Positions 1 through 6,806 of a stretch of 27,916 nucleotides of DNA are shown piece by piece. Under the pieces are notes generated by a model. The model saw only the letters and a program-made list of their open reading frames with translations, searched no databases and was not told the origin of the DNA. How positions within the stretch are numbered: the stretch's first letter is position 1; the number at the start of each line of letters is the position of its first letter. Origin of the DNA: a virus; the IMG/VR virus record IMGVR_UViG_3300013100_000026, positions 1 to 27,916 of that record; one strand, written 5' to 3'. The position numbers and the translations under genes are program-made.

Positions 1-303
1 CCTCCGTAGACATACAACGTGTTTTCCTACGTCAGACAAATCTATGAAGTTTGTTCCTATGATCGTCTGCATAGGTACAGGCACCTTTCAAGGTACGGCA
101 TCATGGTTTCGGCCACCCGTTCCGTCAAACTACGGACCCCACAGTTTAGCCACGCTTATTAAGTTTAGTGTCCGTTGACTTTTGCGATTGCGAGGTAGTT
201 TCCTGAATATAAGGCACGGACCACACCCTACACTACCCCACCGGCCAGACCCGCAAGTCTGAGCGATTGCATTTATTTGCGACGGTTGCTATTCCGTCCT
301 CTG
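1..303 (-). ncRNA. Structured ORF-free leader or small RNA, truncated at window edge
   Basis: No credible ORF on either strand. A strong minus-strand promoter at 310-338 places the RNA start near 303, so this stretch should be transcribed leftward. It holds many self-complementary segments: hairpins 281-285/294-298 and 246-250/257-261, a long imperfect helix 124-128+133-137 with 170-179, and a candidate H-type pseudoknot. In the pseudoknot, stem 56-61/70-75 has loop bases 65-69 that can pair with 33-37. The octamer GCGATTGC occurs at 184 and 263. The transcript ends at the edge with GGAGG (1-5), a ribosome-binding site for a gene beyond the window. It could be a regulatory 5' leader or the 5' part of a large phage RNA. 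A tmRNA was considered but no tRNA-like 5' half is visible. Confidence 0.45.
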
Positions 304-309
304 TATTCT

Positions 310-338
310 AGTCTACCAAGATTGGAACTGGCTGTCAA
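310..338 (-). promoter_or_regulatory. Sigma70-type promoter, minus strand
   Basis: TTGACA (333-338), 17-bp spacer, TAGACT (310-315). It lies just after the stop of the Pth2-like gene and should start an RNA near 303 that reads through the ORF-free leader. Confidence 0.75.
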
Positions 339-380
339 GGTGACTGCGACGTTCGTTTCTTGCTGACGAGTGGAACTCTA

Positions 381-713
381 TCAGAAGGTTTTGCTGCGGT
401 CAAGTGCCTCTTCGGCCTTCCACTGCTCGATCTTCTCAGGAGGAACATCACGCTCATCCCAATAAGCGCCAGCAGTAACCGTCATTGGCTTGACTTCGGT
501 TCTACCCTCGTCAATGATCACAACTGTACACTCTTCGATCTGACGCTTGGTGCCATCTAGGACGATCACCGGCCCGCCATGGTGAGACTCTACCAGTTGG
601 AGAGCGGCATGTACAGCCTGTGCAGCCAACTTCTTCGGACTCATCTTCGCATCCTTACGAACCTTGATTACCAGTCTAAGTTCTCTAGGATGTTCTTCAT
701 TCTCTACAGACAT
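381..713 (-). CDS. Pth2-family peptidyl-tRNA hydrolase-like protein
   Basis: 110 aa. Peptidyl-tRNA hydrolase 2 frees tRNA from stalled peptidyl-tRNAs. The protein matches the Pth2/Bit1 pattern: residues 13-37 read LRLVIKVRKDAKM then SPKKLAAQAVHAAL, equivalent to the family's strand-1 and GK-AAQ-HAAL helix. Residues 66-72 (IIDEGRT) match the family D-x-G-x-T segment that carries the catalytic Asp (here D68). Length equals a minimal Pth2 domain (about 110-120 aa). ATG start with weak AAAGG about 8 nt upstream; promoter at 751-780. In a phage carrying many tRNAs the likely job is recycling peptidyl-tRNAs during intense translation. Family assignment is from motifs only; activity is inferred. Confidence 0.75.
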   Translation of the reverse strand: MSVENEEHPRELRLVIKVRKDAKMSPKKLAAQAVHAALQLVESHHGGPVIVLDGTKRQIEECTVVIIDEGRTEVKPMTVTAGAYWDERDVPPEKIEQWKAEEALDRSKTF

Positions 714-750
714 ATTTCAACCTTTTCTTGTTCTCTACTCCATTATAACT

Positions 751-780
751 ACACTAGCAGGTCTGCTGAGTGCCTGTCAA
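751..780 (-). promoter_or_regulatory. Sigma70-type promoter, minus strand
   Basis: TTGACA (775-780), 18-bp spacer, TAGTGT (751-756); RNA start about 745, with a 30-nt leader before the Pth2-like gene. The -35 box contains the TGA stop of the upstream gene (777-779). Confidence 0.7.
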
Positions 781-1001
781 CTCCATATAACACCCGGTGG
801 CCTCTTGATCGCCACCATCTTTGGCCTCTCTGGATCATAGGTCTCCCAGTCCCCTCTTGGTCGCCTAATAATCTCTACGGCCCCCTCCTTGATTCCGCCC
901 TCTGTCATCCATCTGACGAATTTAGAAGCCTCTTCCAGTGTCATATTCTCCCTGTGCACGTACTGGTCGCGCACCCATCGAACACCGTACTCGTATTCCA
1001 T
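777..1001 (-). CDS. Hypothetical protein, 74 aa
   Basis: No family recognised. A small mixed-charge protein with several Trp residues and an acidic-basic helix in the middle (TLEEASKFVRWMTEG). The ATG at 1001 overlaps the TGA of the upstream gene (TGATG), suggesting translational re-initiation; a GTG one codon earlier (1004) is the alternative. The stop codon is embedded in the -35 box of the next promoter. It is predicted soluble because no hydrophobic segment is visible. Confidence 0.6.
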   Translation of the reverse strand: MEYEYGVRWVRDQYVHRENMTLEEASKFVRWMTEGGIKEGAVEIIRRPRGDWETYDPERPKMVAIKRPPGVIWS

Positions 1002-1399
1002 CACCAGTCCACCAATACTGTGAACTCGGCAGGAACCTCGTAACCGTCCATGCGCAAGTGGTAGACCATTTCTTCAATGGACGGTGAGTTGTTGCGAGCG
1101 TCATAGCCCTCCAACTTCGACCATTCCTCAAAGGTGGCCGGAACGTCTGAATCGCTGTAGTATTGAGGATACTTCTCCTTCATTTTCTGCCACTCACGCA
1201 GGCCCTCTTCAAACTCTTCCCACTGCTTGTCCATAAGCCATTGCTCTACATCTACAAAGTGATAGGTGTAGTGCCCGAGCCTGTCGTCACCGCGCATACC
1301 GGAGACCGTCGAATACCTACGCCCATAGACCTCTTCGACAAATCTGTCGAAGTCTGAGCAGTCCACTACTGGCTGATCATAATACTTCAATTCTGGCAT
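1001..1399 (-). CDS. Hypothetical protein, 132 aa
   Basis: No family recognised. Acidic and rich in aromatic residues (Tyr, Trp); the middle is a charged helix (residues about 50-80) and there is no membrane segment. Clear start: AAGGAG five bases before ATG. It is the first gene after the GC-rich hairpin at 1424-1451 and is translationally coupled to the 74-aa gene downstream. An 8-bp hairpin (1333-1340/1345-1352, loop AATC) lies 48-67 nt into the coding sequence. Confidence 0.75.
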   Translation of the reverse strand: MPELKYYDQPVVDCSDFDRFVEEVYGRRYSTVSGMRGDDRLGHYTYHFVDVEQWLMDKQWEEFEEGLREWQKMKEKYPQYYSDSDVPATFEEWSKLEGYDARNNSPSIEEMVYHLRMDGYEVPAEFTVLVDW

Positions 1400-1423
1400 G
1401 TTTTCTCCTTGTTAATGCCGATA

Positions 1424-1451
1424 GGGCGGGCAGGCGTTTGCCCACCCGCCC
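1424..1451 (-). terminator. GC-rich intergenic hairpin, possible terminator
   Basis: GGGCGGG (1424-1430) pairs with CCCGCCC (1445-1451), and GGC/GCC (1433-1435/1440-1442) extends it across a CA/CA internal loop. It lies between the stop of the 62-aa gene and the next gene. There is no U-run on the minus strand, so it may only attenuate or stabilise RNA. Confidence 0.4.
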
Positions 1452-1457
1452 CAACGA

Positions 1458-1646
1458 TTAGTTGAACGACTTGTTGACCAGTCTGTTGAGAGAACGGTCG
1501 GCGTTAATCAGGAACAACACATCGAAGACTGCCTCGTCCCATGTATCACAGTCTTTCAGGTGTGACACGTGAACCATACGACCGGTCTCGATCATGTTGA
1601 TTGACCATTTACCGCGCTTCTTGCGAATGCTGTATCTGACAACCAT
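1458..1646 (-). CDS. Hypothetical protein, 62 aa
   Basis: Basic N-terminal half (KKRGKWSI) and a hydrophobic C-terminal helix (AVFDVLFLINAD) in a soluble-looking protein; no family recognised. The ATG at 1646 begins one base after the stop of the 55-aa gene. GAGGAAGTG in the end of that gene is the only purine-rich element upstream, so translation is probably coupled. It is followed by the GC-rich hairpin at 1424-1451. Confidence 0.6.
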   Translation of the reverse strand: MVVRYSIRKKRGKWSINMIETGRMVHVSHLKDCDTWDEAVFDVLFLINADRSLNRLVNKSFN

Positions 1647-1647
1647 C

Positions 1648-1815
1648 TTAGAAGATCACTTCCTCGATGAGTTTCCGGTAAATCTTGATTTCTCGATCCT
1701 TGGGCCATGAGTTGGCTTTCCATCTGACAGCAGCCTCGTAAGCATCATCAGGATCATCAAAGCGCCATTCACTCTGGATTGGCCCAATGCTCCAACAATA
1801 CTTTTCACTTTCCAT
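1648..1815 (-). CDS. Hypothetical protein, 55 aa
   Basis: A short open frame that fills the gap between the polynucleotide kinase and the 62-aa gene. It begins MESEKYCWSIGP and ends KLIEEVIF, with a DD-PDDAYEAAVRWK segment typical of small acidic phage proteins. Its ATG overlaps the TGA of the kinase gene (TGATGG), the coupling pattern used throughout this window. No family recognised. Support comes from exact packing between neighbours and coding-like composition rather than homology. Confidence 0.6.
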   Translation of the reverse strand: MESEKYCWSIGPIQSEWRFDDPDDAYEAAVRWKANSWPKDREIKIYRKLIEEVIF

Positions 1816-2702
1816 CAGAAGTGGCCCGGTGCAACCTGAGCAACGGTGATACCGCGCTTGCGAACGTGACGAACAACCTGATCGCGGTCGTCAAAGACCA
1901 TTCTGATGTTCCAGTTGGGGATAACCTTCTGGTCATACAGATCAGCCTTGATTCGGTAATCAGGACGATCGTCACCGTGCTTCCTCATGTGCAGGAAGTA
2001 GTCACCATTCGTGAAATCGAAGTGCTTCTCGATCCACGCACGCGTCTCAGCCTCGCACGAGTCCTTGCGACCCGAAACAAAGATGACGGCGAAACGCTCG
2101 GCAAGAGCCTTGACAACGCTGATAACATCGTACTTCGGGTTGTCAAGGCCGACCTTCGACTCGTCGTATGGAGAGCGAACCCCCTTGTGGTCAGCAACAG
2201 TGCCGTCAATGTCAACGACAATTGCCTCGGGGCTTGCCTCGTTGTGCTTGTACTTCAGAGCACGAGGGTGCGGCAGCAGGATATCAATGATTTCCTGACT
2301 GTTGAGGTCGTTGTAGAACTTCGTGATAACATCAGCACCGACCGTACGCTCACGCGCCGCATCCCTCATGATGAGAACGTCAAGAGGCTCGTAGAAGGTG
2401 ACCAGTTCAACGTCCTGAGCGTGCTCATGAGCGAACTTGACCAACTGATTACGGAAACGCCTGTTGATGTTGGTGTCTGCAACGATAACGTCCATTCCGG
2501 CAGCAAATGCACCCTCCATCTGGGCACGCTGAACGTCTGTCAGGAACTGCTCAGTTTCCTTGTCACCGAACTTGGTGATGCCATAGGTAGCGCGAATGTC
2601 GTCACGGCACGTGATCATCGTGTTTCCGAACTCATTGGCGTACTCGATAGCCCACGTGGACTTGCCACTGGCAGGCGCACCAACGGTGATGAAAACGGTC
2701 AT
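1815..2702 (-). CDS. pnk: Polynucleotide kinase/3'-phosphatase (T4 Pnkp/PseT type)
   Basis: 295 aa, like T4 Pnkp (301 aa). It heals broken RNA ends: the kinase adds a 5' phosphate and the phosphatase removes 2',3'-cyclic or 3' phosphate, readying ends for RNA ligase. N-terminal kinase P-loop GAPASGKST (8-16), RDD (33-35) at the position of the T4 kinase catalytic Asp. C-terminal HAD phosphatase: DIDGT (164-168; D164 nucleophile, D166 acid/base), VSGRKD (209-214), DDRDQ (271-275). Start ATG with GGAG five bases upstream. Two RNA ligases and an RlaP-like gene in the window complete a repair set. The coding region contains an 11-bp inverted repeat at 2107-2149. Known family role: repair of tRNAs cut by host anticodon nucleases. 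Confidence 0.93.
   Translation of the reverse strand: MTVFITVGAPASGKSTWAIEYANEFGNTMITCRDDIRATYGITKFGDKETEQFLTDVQRAQMEGAFAAGMDVIVADTNINRRFRNQLVKFAHEHAQDVELVTFYEPLDVLIMRDAARERTVGADVITKFYNDLNSQEIIDILLPHPRALKYKHNEASPEAIVVDIDGTVADHKGVRSPYDESKVGLDNPKYDVISVVKALAERFAVIFVSGRKDSCEAETRAWIEKHFDFTNGDYFLHMRKHGDDRPDYRIKADLYDQKVIPNWNIRMVFDDRDQVVRHVRKRGITVAQVAPGHF
2107..2149. repeat. 11-bp inverted repeat inside pnk
   Basis: GCCTTGACAAC (2107-2117) and GTTGTCAAGGC (2139-2149), 21-nt loop. Lies at the start of the phosphatase domain coding region. Confidence 0.9.
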
Positions 2703-2710
2703 GTTTACTC

Positions 2711-3205
2711 CTAAATGTAGTCTGTGATTGGGACTCGGCCACGCGGCATATCATTGAGGATCATGCGGCGCATGCTCGGGTCTTCGATGGACATGAGCAT
2801 AGCATAGAACATGGGCTCTCGTCTAGCGATCCACCGCGCCCTCTTCTCGTGACCAGAGCAGAAGTCATAGTCCAGAGTACGTAGGCCCTTACCACAAAAC
2901 TTGCAGTGCTTTCCGTATTCTCCACGGAGGTAAGCCTTGTACTCTTCGTCCGTCATGCTGCTCTTGTCGCTGTTGCAGCGCTCACACGAGACTGCAAGGT
3001 TGGTGATCCTGTTGCTACCGCCTCGGCTCTGCGGGGTAAGGTGCTCGATGGTACCATTCTTCAGGGTGAGAACACAATCGCAGTAGCGACAGTTCCTGCC
3101 GTCTCGCTCAAAAAGCAGACGGAGCATCTTCTGACGCGAGGACGCATTGTTGCGGACAACGAATTCTGAGGGAACCGCAGGCTCCACGACGATGGCGGTC
3201 TCCAT
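2711..3205 (-). CDS. HNH endonuclease
   Basis: 164 aa. Compact HNH domain with two zinc-knuckle pairs, CRYC (39-42) and CERC (74-77), enclosing the HNH core: EHLTPQSRGGSNRITNLAVSC-type segment with catalytic H55 and N69. A second CxxC (CKFC) and CSGH follow. ATG at 3205 overlaps the TGA of the upstream gene (TGATGG); a GTG at 3208 is possible. Sitting inside the RNA-repair operon it may be a free-standing homing-type nuclease or a DNA-nicking accessory enzyme. No intron is seen nearby. Substrate unknown. Confidence 0.85.
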   Translation of the reverse strand: METAIVVEPAVPSEFVVRNNASSRQKMLRLLFERDGRNCRYCDCVLTLKNGTIEHLTPQSRGGSNRITNLAVSCERCNSDKSSMTDEEYKAYLRGEYGKHCKFCGKGLRTLDYDFCSGHEKRARWIARREPMFYAMLMSIEDPSMRRMILNDMPRGRVPITDYI

Positions 3206-3423
3206 CACTTGCTCGACGTGTGGTAGTGGTTGCAGAGCGGGCAGGGATATGCGCGTGAGGCAGAAATATCCCTGCCTGCCCCCTTCATGTTCTGAAGTGC
3301 ACCAAGAGCCGACTCCAACGACTGGTACGCACGCTTGTTGGATGGGCAGAGCCCACGATTTGCTTCGGCTGGTGACAGCCGAAGGGGTCGAACACGTGTG
3401 CGAGAGCGCTGAGGTCGGCTCAT
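3205..3423 (-). CDS. Small basic protein with CxxC-HxH zinc-like motif
   Basis: 72 aa. Very basic N-terminus (SRPQRSRTRVRPLRLS), then KRAYQSLESALGALQNM, ending YPCPLCNHYHTSSK. The C-terminal CPLCNHYH looks like half a zinc-binding site and is reminiscent of small phage proteins that end in a C-x2-C plus His cluster. Nucleic-acid binding is plausible but unproven. Clear start: GGAGG seven bases before ATG, two bases after the ligase stop codon. An 8-bp hairpin (3363-3370/3377-3384) lies 40-61 nt into the gene. Confidence 0.65.
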   Translation of the reverse strand: MSRPQRSRTRVRPLRLSPAEANRGLCPSNKRAYQSLESALGALQNMKGAGRDISASRAYPCPLCNHYHTSSK

Positions 3424-3425
3424 GG

Positions 3426-4580
3426 TTACACCTCCGTTACTAGCGGTGCCTCCTTACGAGGCTTGACTGAGAGCAACGCTACAGGATGGATCGGCCTGCC
3501 GTCAAGTACGAGGAACATGTACTTTGCCAGAGCAGGGAAATGCTTTTGTATGGCCACGGCTGCGGTCTTTCTGTCAACCATGTCCAGACGCTCGTGAAGA
3601 ACTGTGCTTTCCAGAGTGTCGATGGCAGAGTACACCGTCGAAACAATCTGAGAAGCCTCCTTCAAGAACTTCTTTCCAGCATTGTCGATGAACTCGTGGA
3701 ACTCTTCAGGCAATTCACGCTTCAGGTCTTGAAGCGCACCGCCCTTCACCATGTGCTCCCAGACAGTCTTTTCAGAAAGTCCAGTCACCAATCGGTGCAA
3801 CGCGATGTAGTCCGGAGACTTCATCTTCGTACGGAAGTCAGGAAGGTCGTTTCCGTCCCTATCCTTACGACTCGTCCAAAGGTACACGAATCCCTCGTCA
3901 CCATCGGGAATTGCAGCGGTGTCACCTGAGTCAAAGTTGGCGAGGATTCGCTTAACCTTGTCAGGCCACTCAGCCTTGTCGAACTCCTGAACATCAGAAT
4001 TGCCGGTCTCGTTGTCGATAACGTCAAGCAGCACTAGGCCCTTGTAGTCACCGTAGTCAACGACAATTCTGTTCTCCGGGTAGATGATTTCGAACAGGTA
4101 GGTCTTACCCTGTAGTGGCGAAAACACCATTTCGGGAGGCAGGTTGTTTGCAGACTCTGCCACTGTCTCTAGGTAGAACTTGGTTGCCCACTCGGCCTGC
4201 TCTGAATGGAATGACCCACGAGTGGAAATCCATTCCTTAGTTGGAGTGCCGTTGCAGTAGTCATCGGTTACGAGAATACCCAGCGATCCGTCCATCTTCT
4301 CCATGCGCAGGGTATGACCGATGGGAGGGTACTGAATCACACCCTCGTCCCAATTGAAGAACTTGGGGAAGGGGCGAGCCAGAACGGTGTTTGTCTCGTA
4401 GTTCCAGACAAGTCCACGACATGCGAGGGTTACGTCGTCCCATGCACGAGCGAACTGAGCCTTTGGCGTGTAGTTGAAGATTTCCCAAGGAAACTTCTCA
4501 TGTGTGCGGGCAGAGACGTTTCCGTCTTCGATATGCCTTGCAAGCAGTTCTGTGTCTAGAATCTCGTCTAGGCTTGTCAT
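3426..4580 (-). CDS. RNA ligase, T4 Rnl1-like
   Basis: 384 aa (T4 Rnl1 is 374). ATP-dependent RNA ligase that seals 3'-OH and 5'-phosphate RNA ends, classically cleaved tRNA anticodon loops. Nucleotidyltransferase motifs in order: motif I EKMDGSL (94-100, AMP-accepting K95), motif III YLFEIIYP (161-168), motif IV EGFVYL (229-234), motif V KMKSPDYI (252-259), then a helical C-terminal domain as in Rnl1. ATGA overlap with the upstream gene and a purine-rich GAGGAAATC before the start. It lies in the same operon as pnk, giving the healing-and-sealing pair known from T4. Confidence 0.92.
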   Translation of the reverse strand: MTSLDEILDTELLARHIEDGNVSARTHEKFPWEIFNYTPKAQFARAWDDVTLACRGLVWNYETNTVLARPFPKFFNWDEGVIQYPPIGHTLRMEKMDGSLGILVTDDYCNGTPTKEWISTRGSFHSEQAEWATKFYLETVAESANNLPPEMVFSPLQGKTYLFEIIYPENRIVVDYGDYKGLVLLDVIDNETGNSDVQEFDKAEWPDKVKRILANFDSGDTAAIPDGDEGFVYLWTSRKDRDGNDLPDFRTKMKSPDYIALHRLVTGLSEKTVWEHMVKGGALQDLKRELPEEFHEFIDNAGKKFLKEASQIVSTVYSAIDTLESTVLHERLDMVDRKTAAVAIQKHFPALAKYMFLVLDGRPIHPVALLSVKPRKEAPLVTEV

Positions 4581-4828
4581 GATTTCCTCTTCCTCTTAGT
4601 CGGTGCGCTTTTCGCTACCGGCTTTTCTGTAGAAGCCTTTACAAGTTCAATCTCTCTGAACTCGACCCAGACTTCCTCACCATAGGCGATCTTAACACGG
4701 CATGACATGGGTGTCAAGGAGCCTACGATCCTGCCTTCTTTACCCAAAGTACCGGGCGGTAGAGGCATATAGCGGTTGCAGTTTCGAACCACCTTAACCC
4801 TGTCACCTACTTTGAACCCTACCTCCAT
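4577..4828 (-). CDS. Small SH3/KOW-like protein with basic tail
   Basis: 83 aa. The N-terminal part (FKVGDRVKVV, GKEGRIVG, EEVWVEFREIELV) has the alternating strand pattern and VGDRV-G-IV spacing of KOW/SH3-like barrels; the C-terminus is a Lys/Arg-rich tail (TKRKRKS). This suggests a small nucleic-acid- or protein-binding module. ATG at 4828 overlaps the TGA of the upstream gene (TGATGG). It overlaps the RNA ligase start by 4 nt, so the two are co-translated. No specific family is claimed. Confidence 0.6.
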   Translation of the reverse strand: MEVGFKVGDRVKVVRNCNRYMPLPPGTLGKEGRIVGSLTPMSCRVKIAYGEEVWVEFREIELVKASTEKPVAKSAPTKRKRKS

Positions 4829-5016
4829 CAAATCTCCTTAACGTTGGCAATCTGGAATCGTGTCCACCAGCCGTCCAACCTCAGGTCTAGATATGCCATG
4901 TCTTCCTCAGCCGGTACGTACTTGCGCATGATTGACTGCACTGTATCATAGTCCTCCTGAGTCATGTCAACATGATAGGTAGAGAAGCCGCTGATAAATC
5001 CTTTATGGTCAGCCAT
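4828..5016 (-). CDS. Hypothetical protein, 62 aa
   Basis: Acidic small protein (MADHKGFISGFSTYHVDMTQ at the N-terminus, WWTRFQIANVKEI at the C-terminus). No family recognised and no membrane segment. Start ATG lies 8 nt inside the end of nadR with AGAGGAAG upstream. It links the NAD cassette to the RNA-ligase genes in one transcription unit. A perfect 5-bp hairpin (4962-4966/4971-4975, loop TCAA) lies at +42 to +55. Confidence 0.6.
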   Translation of the reverse strand: MADHKGFISGFSTYHVDMTQEDYDTVQSIMRKYVPAEEDMAYLDLRLDGWWTRFQIANVKEI

Positions 5017-6052
5017 TGTGCTTCCTCTCGTATGCCCTCAGAGGCTCGGAATACGCTTCGAAGTTATTAAAGATCAGAGGAAGTGCCTCAGATGCCCTCC
5101 TGTTCAAGCCCTCCGCGTCGAGAACAATGTAGTTTAGACTGTACTTCTCACACACGTTGACCCAGTATTCATCGCTACCCTCGCGCACATCGCCACCATA
5201 CCGGAGCGGGTCTGCCTCAAATGGGATATTGCTCTTGGTGATCAGGTAAAGGTCTGACTTCTGGCGAATAGCATCAGCGACAAGACCCTTGGGCGGTGCT
5301 CCGATGGTGTCCTGCCAGTGCGGGAATTCCCAGTAGCCTACCGTGGAGAACAGGTCAGTGTCTTGAATGATGAACTGATGCGGCTCCCACATTTGTGCCG
5401 ACTGCTGCAACGCCGACTGACCCTTCCAGATATCTGTCATCGAAGAGACCGTAATCTCATTGACAGTGTTCTCTAGGTACGGACGGGCATACTCTGGAAC
5501 AAAGTATGAGTCTGTAACTGCCGAGAGACGCTTGGCCAGCGTTGTCTTTCCGGTGCTCTCCGCGCCGAAGATTGTAATGCGTCGGGTGAGGTGCTTGGCA
5601 AACTCAGGAGCAATTGCCGACCACATGTCGTAAACATCCTCGCGCACCTTGGTGGCCTTGATTGGCATAATGGAACGCTCAGGATCGTACGGCATGAACT
5701 TGCCATTCATTTCATCGGCCAGACGCTTGCCATAGACCTCAGAGGCAATGTAGGTGTCTCCGGGCTTTGCACCCTTGCCGTTCAGAATGCCTCGCCACAT
5801 GTCCCAAAAGCCGGGAGCGTCAGCGTTCTGCTCCATTTCATGGTAGACGCTGTTGACGCGGGTGTTGGGAAGTGCGTCAGCAATTTCCACAACTGCCTGA
5901 ATACGATGAAGTGGAAATGGCTCAGACGGCTGGGTACAAACGACCACCGTGCTCTTTGTCCCAATTGTCCCGGCGTACTGATCAGCGAACTGAATCAGTG
6001 CCTTGTGACCCTTGGTGACTGGCATTGCTGTCAAAAGTACCCAGACCGTCAT
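5009..6052 (-). CDS. nadR: NadR-like NMN adenylyltransferase / ribosylnicotinamide kinase
   Basis: 347 aa bifunctional enzyme. The N-terminal nucleotidyltransferase (about 1-150) should make NAD+ from NMN and ATP; the C-terminal kinase (about 158-347) should phosphorylate nicotinamide riboside to NMN. Evidence: VLLTAMPVTKGHKALIQFA (nucleotide-binding loop), SEVYG (104-108), IKATKVRED (131-139, the adenylyltransferase signature near the C-end), then Walker A GAESTGKTT (163-171), EYARPYLE (187-194) and QDTD (230-233), all as in NadR. It lacks the N-terminal repressor HTH of enterobacterial NadR. The usual HxGH reads TKGH, so the first His is replaced. AAGGAG in the end of pnuC serves as ribosome-binding site. 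Confidence 0.9.
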   Translation of the reverse strand: MTVWVLLTAMPVTKGHKALIQFADQYAGTIGTKSTVVVCTQPSEPFPLHRIQAVVEIADALPNTRVNSVYHEMEQNADAPGFWDMWRGILNGKGAKPGDTYIASEVYGKRLADEMNGKFMPYDPERSIMPIKATKVREDVYDMWSAIAPEFAKHLTRRITIFGAESTGKTTLAKRLSAVTDSYFVPEYARPYLENTVNEITVSSMTDIWKGQSALQQSAQMWEPHQFIIQDTDLFSTVGYWEFPHWQDTIGAPPKGLVADAIRQKSDLYLITKSNIPFEADPLRYGGDVREGSDEYWVNVCEKYSLNYIVLDAEGLNRRASEALPLIFNNFEAYSEPLRAYERKHNG

Positions 6053-6056
6053 GAGT

Positions 6057-6806
6057 TTACTCCTTGTTTAGATGATCCCAGCCGGGATGCATTTCGATTG
6101 GCTGAACCGCTGCGGGTTGCACCGGCTCAATGCCTGCCTTGCGACTCTGGTTCCAAACATACCACCCGTAGAGCGTGTTGGCAAGGAAGAAGATGTACTG
6201 GACACCAACGATGAACAGGCCAGCGGTGAAGTAGGTGTAGATGGCAAACACGTTGACCACAGCCCATACCGCCCAGTTCTCCAACTTCTTGTTATCCAGA
6301 AGGAACTGAGCCAGAATGGTCAGAACAAGGATAACCGTGTCGGTCCATGCGAACGATCCACCAAAGTGGGTGTTCAGACCAAGAGCACCTGCATACGCCG
6401 CGCCTGTAGCCATAAGGTACACCGGAACCCACTTGATTTCAACCCTAGAGACAGGGCGAGTCGCAGCGTCGGAACGCCAGCGGAACCAGCCGTAAATTAG
6501 GCTGAGTGTCAGGTAACCGTTCAGCACCGCCGATGCCAGCAGACCACTCTGAACAAAAAGGATGCAGTACAGAGCCGTGCTCAGGGCACCGATGGGGTAG
6601 TTGATGCGGCGTTCCTTGACGCACAGGTACGTGCAGGAGTAAGAGGTAAAGACGGCAGCAGCCTCTAGGAGATTGACGCTATCGATCCATCCCGCTCCCA
6701 TGCCGATCAGGTAGGAGAGGCCGGTGGCAACAACAGCCACCACCAGACTCACCAGAATGTCATTCTTCGGCCCAACTCGTGGAGCCACTGCAACTGCGGT
6801 CATCAT
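6057..6806 (-). CDS. pnuC: PnuC-like nicotinamide riboside transporter
   Basis: 249 aa integral membrane protein with about seven hydrophobic helices. Recognised by the second-half signature FLLDNKKLENWAVWAVVNV followed by YTYFTAGLFIV and NTLYGWYVW, plus IYGWFRW in the first half, all typical PnuC features. It imports nicotinamide riboside, which the kinase domain of NadR next door traps as NMN. The reading frame extends upstream to 6902, but the likely start is the ATG at 6806 (ATGATGA overlapping the stop of the upstream gene), with 6803 as alternative; GAGGG precedes both. Confidence 0.88.
   Translation of the reverse strand: MMTAVAVAPRVGPKNDILVSLVVAVVATGLSYLIGMGAGWIDSVNLLEAAAVFTSYSCTYLCVKERRINYPIGALSTALYCILFVQSGLLASAVLNGYLTLSLIYGWFRWRSDAATRPVSRVEIKWVPVYLMATGAAYAGALGLNTHFGGSFAWTDTVILVLTILAQFLLDNKKLENWAVWAVVNVFAIYTYFTAGLFIVGVQYIFFLANTLYGWYVWNQSRKAGIEPVQPAAVQPIEMHPGWDHLNKE

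Noticed and set aside
1-360. tmRNA with its 3' end off the left edge
   Set aside because: Parts look pseudoknotted and vaguely tmRNA-like, but the predicted RNA start leaves no tRNA-like 5' half (no GGTTTCGA-type segment) and no convincing tag frame.
1779-2714. 311-codon open frame on the plus strand
   Set aside because: Antisense shadow of pnk, which has complete catalytic motifs and proper start signals.
5321-5332. GGGAATTCCC palindrome in nadR
   Set aside because: An isolated 10-base palindrome without spacer; no repeat of it nearby and no regulatory context.
5591-6214. 207-codon open frame on the plus strand
   Set aside because: Antisense to nadR and pnuC; no ribosome site and no recognisable protein.
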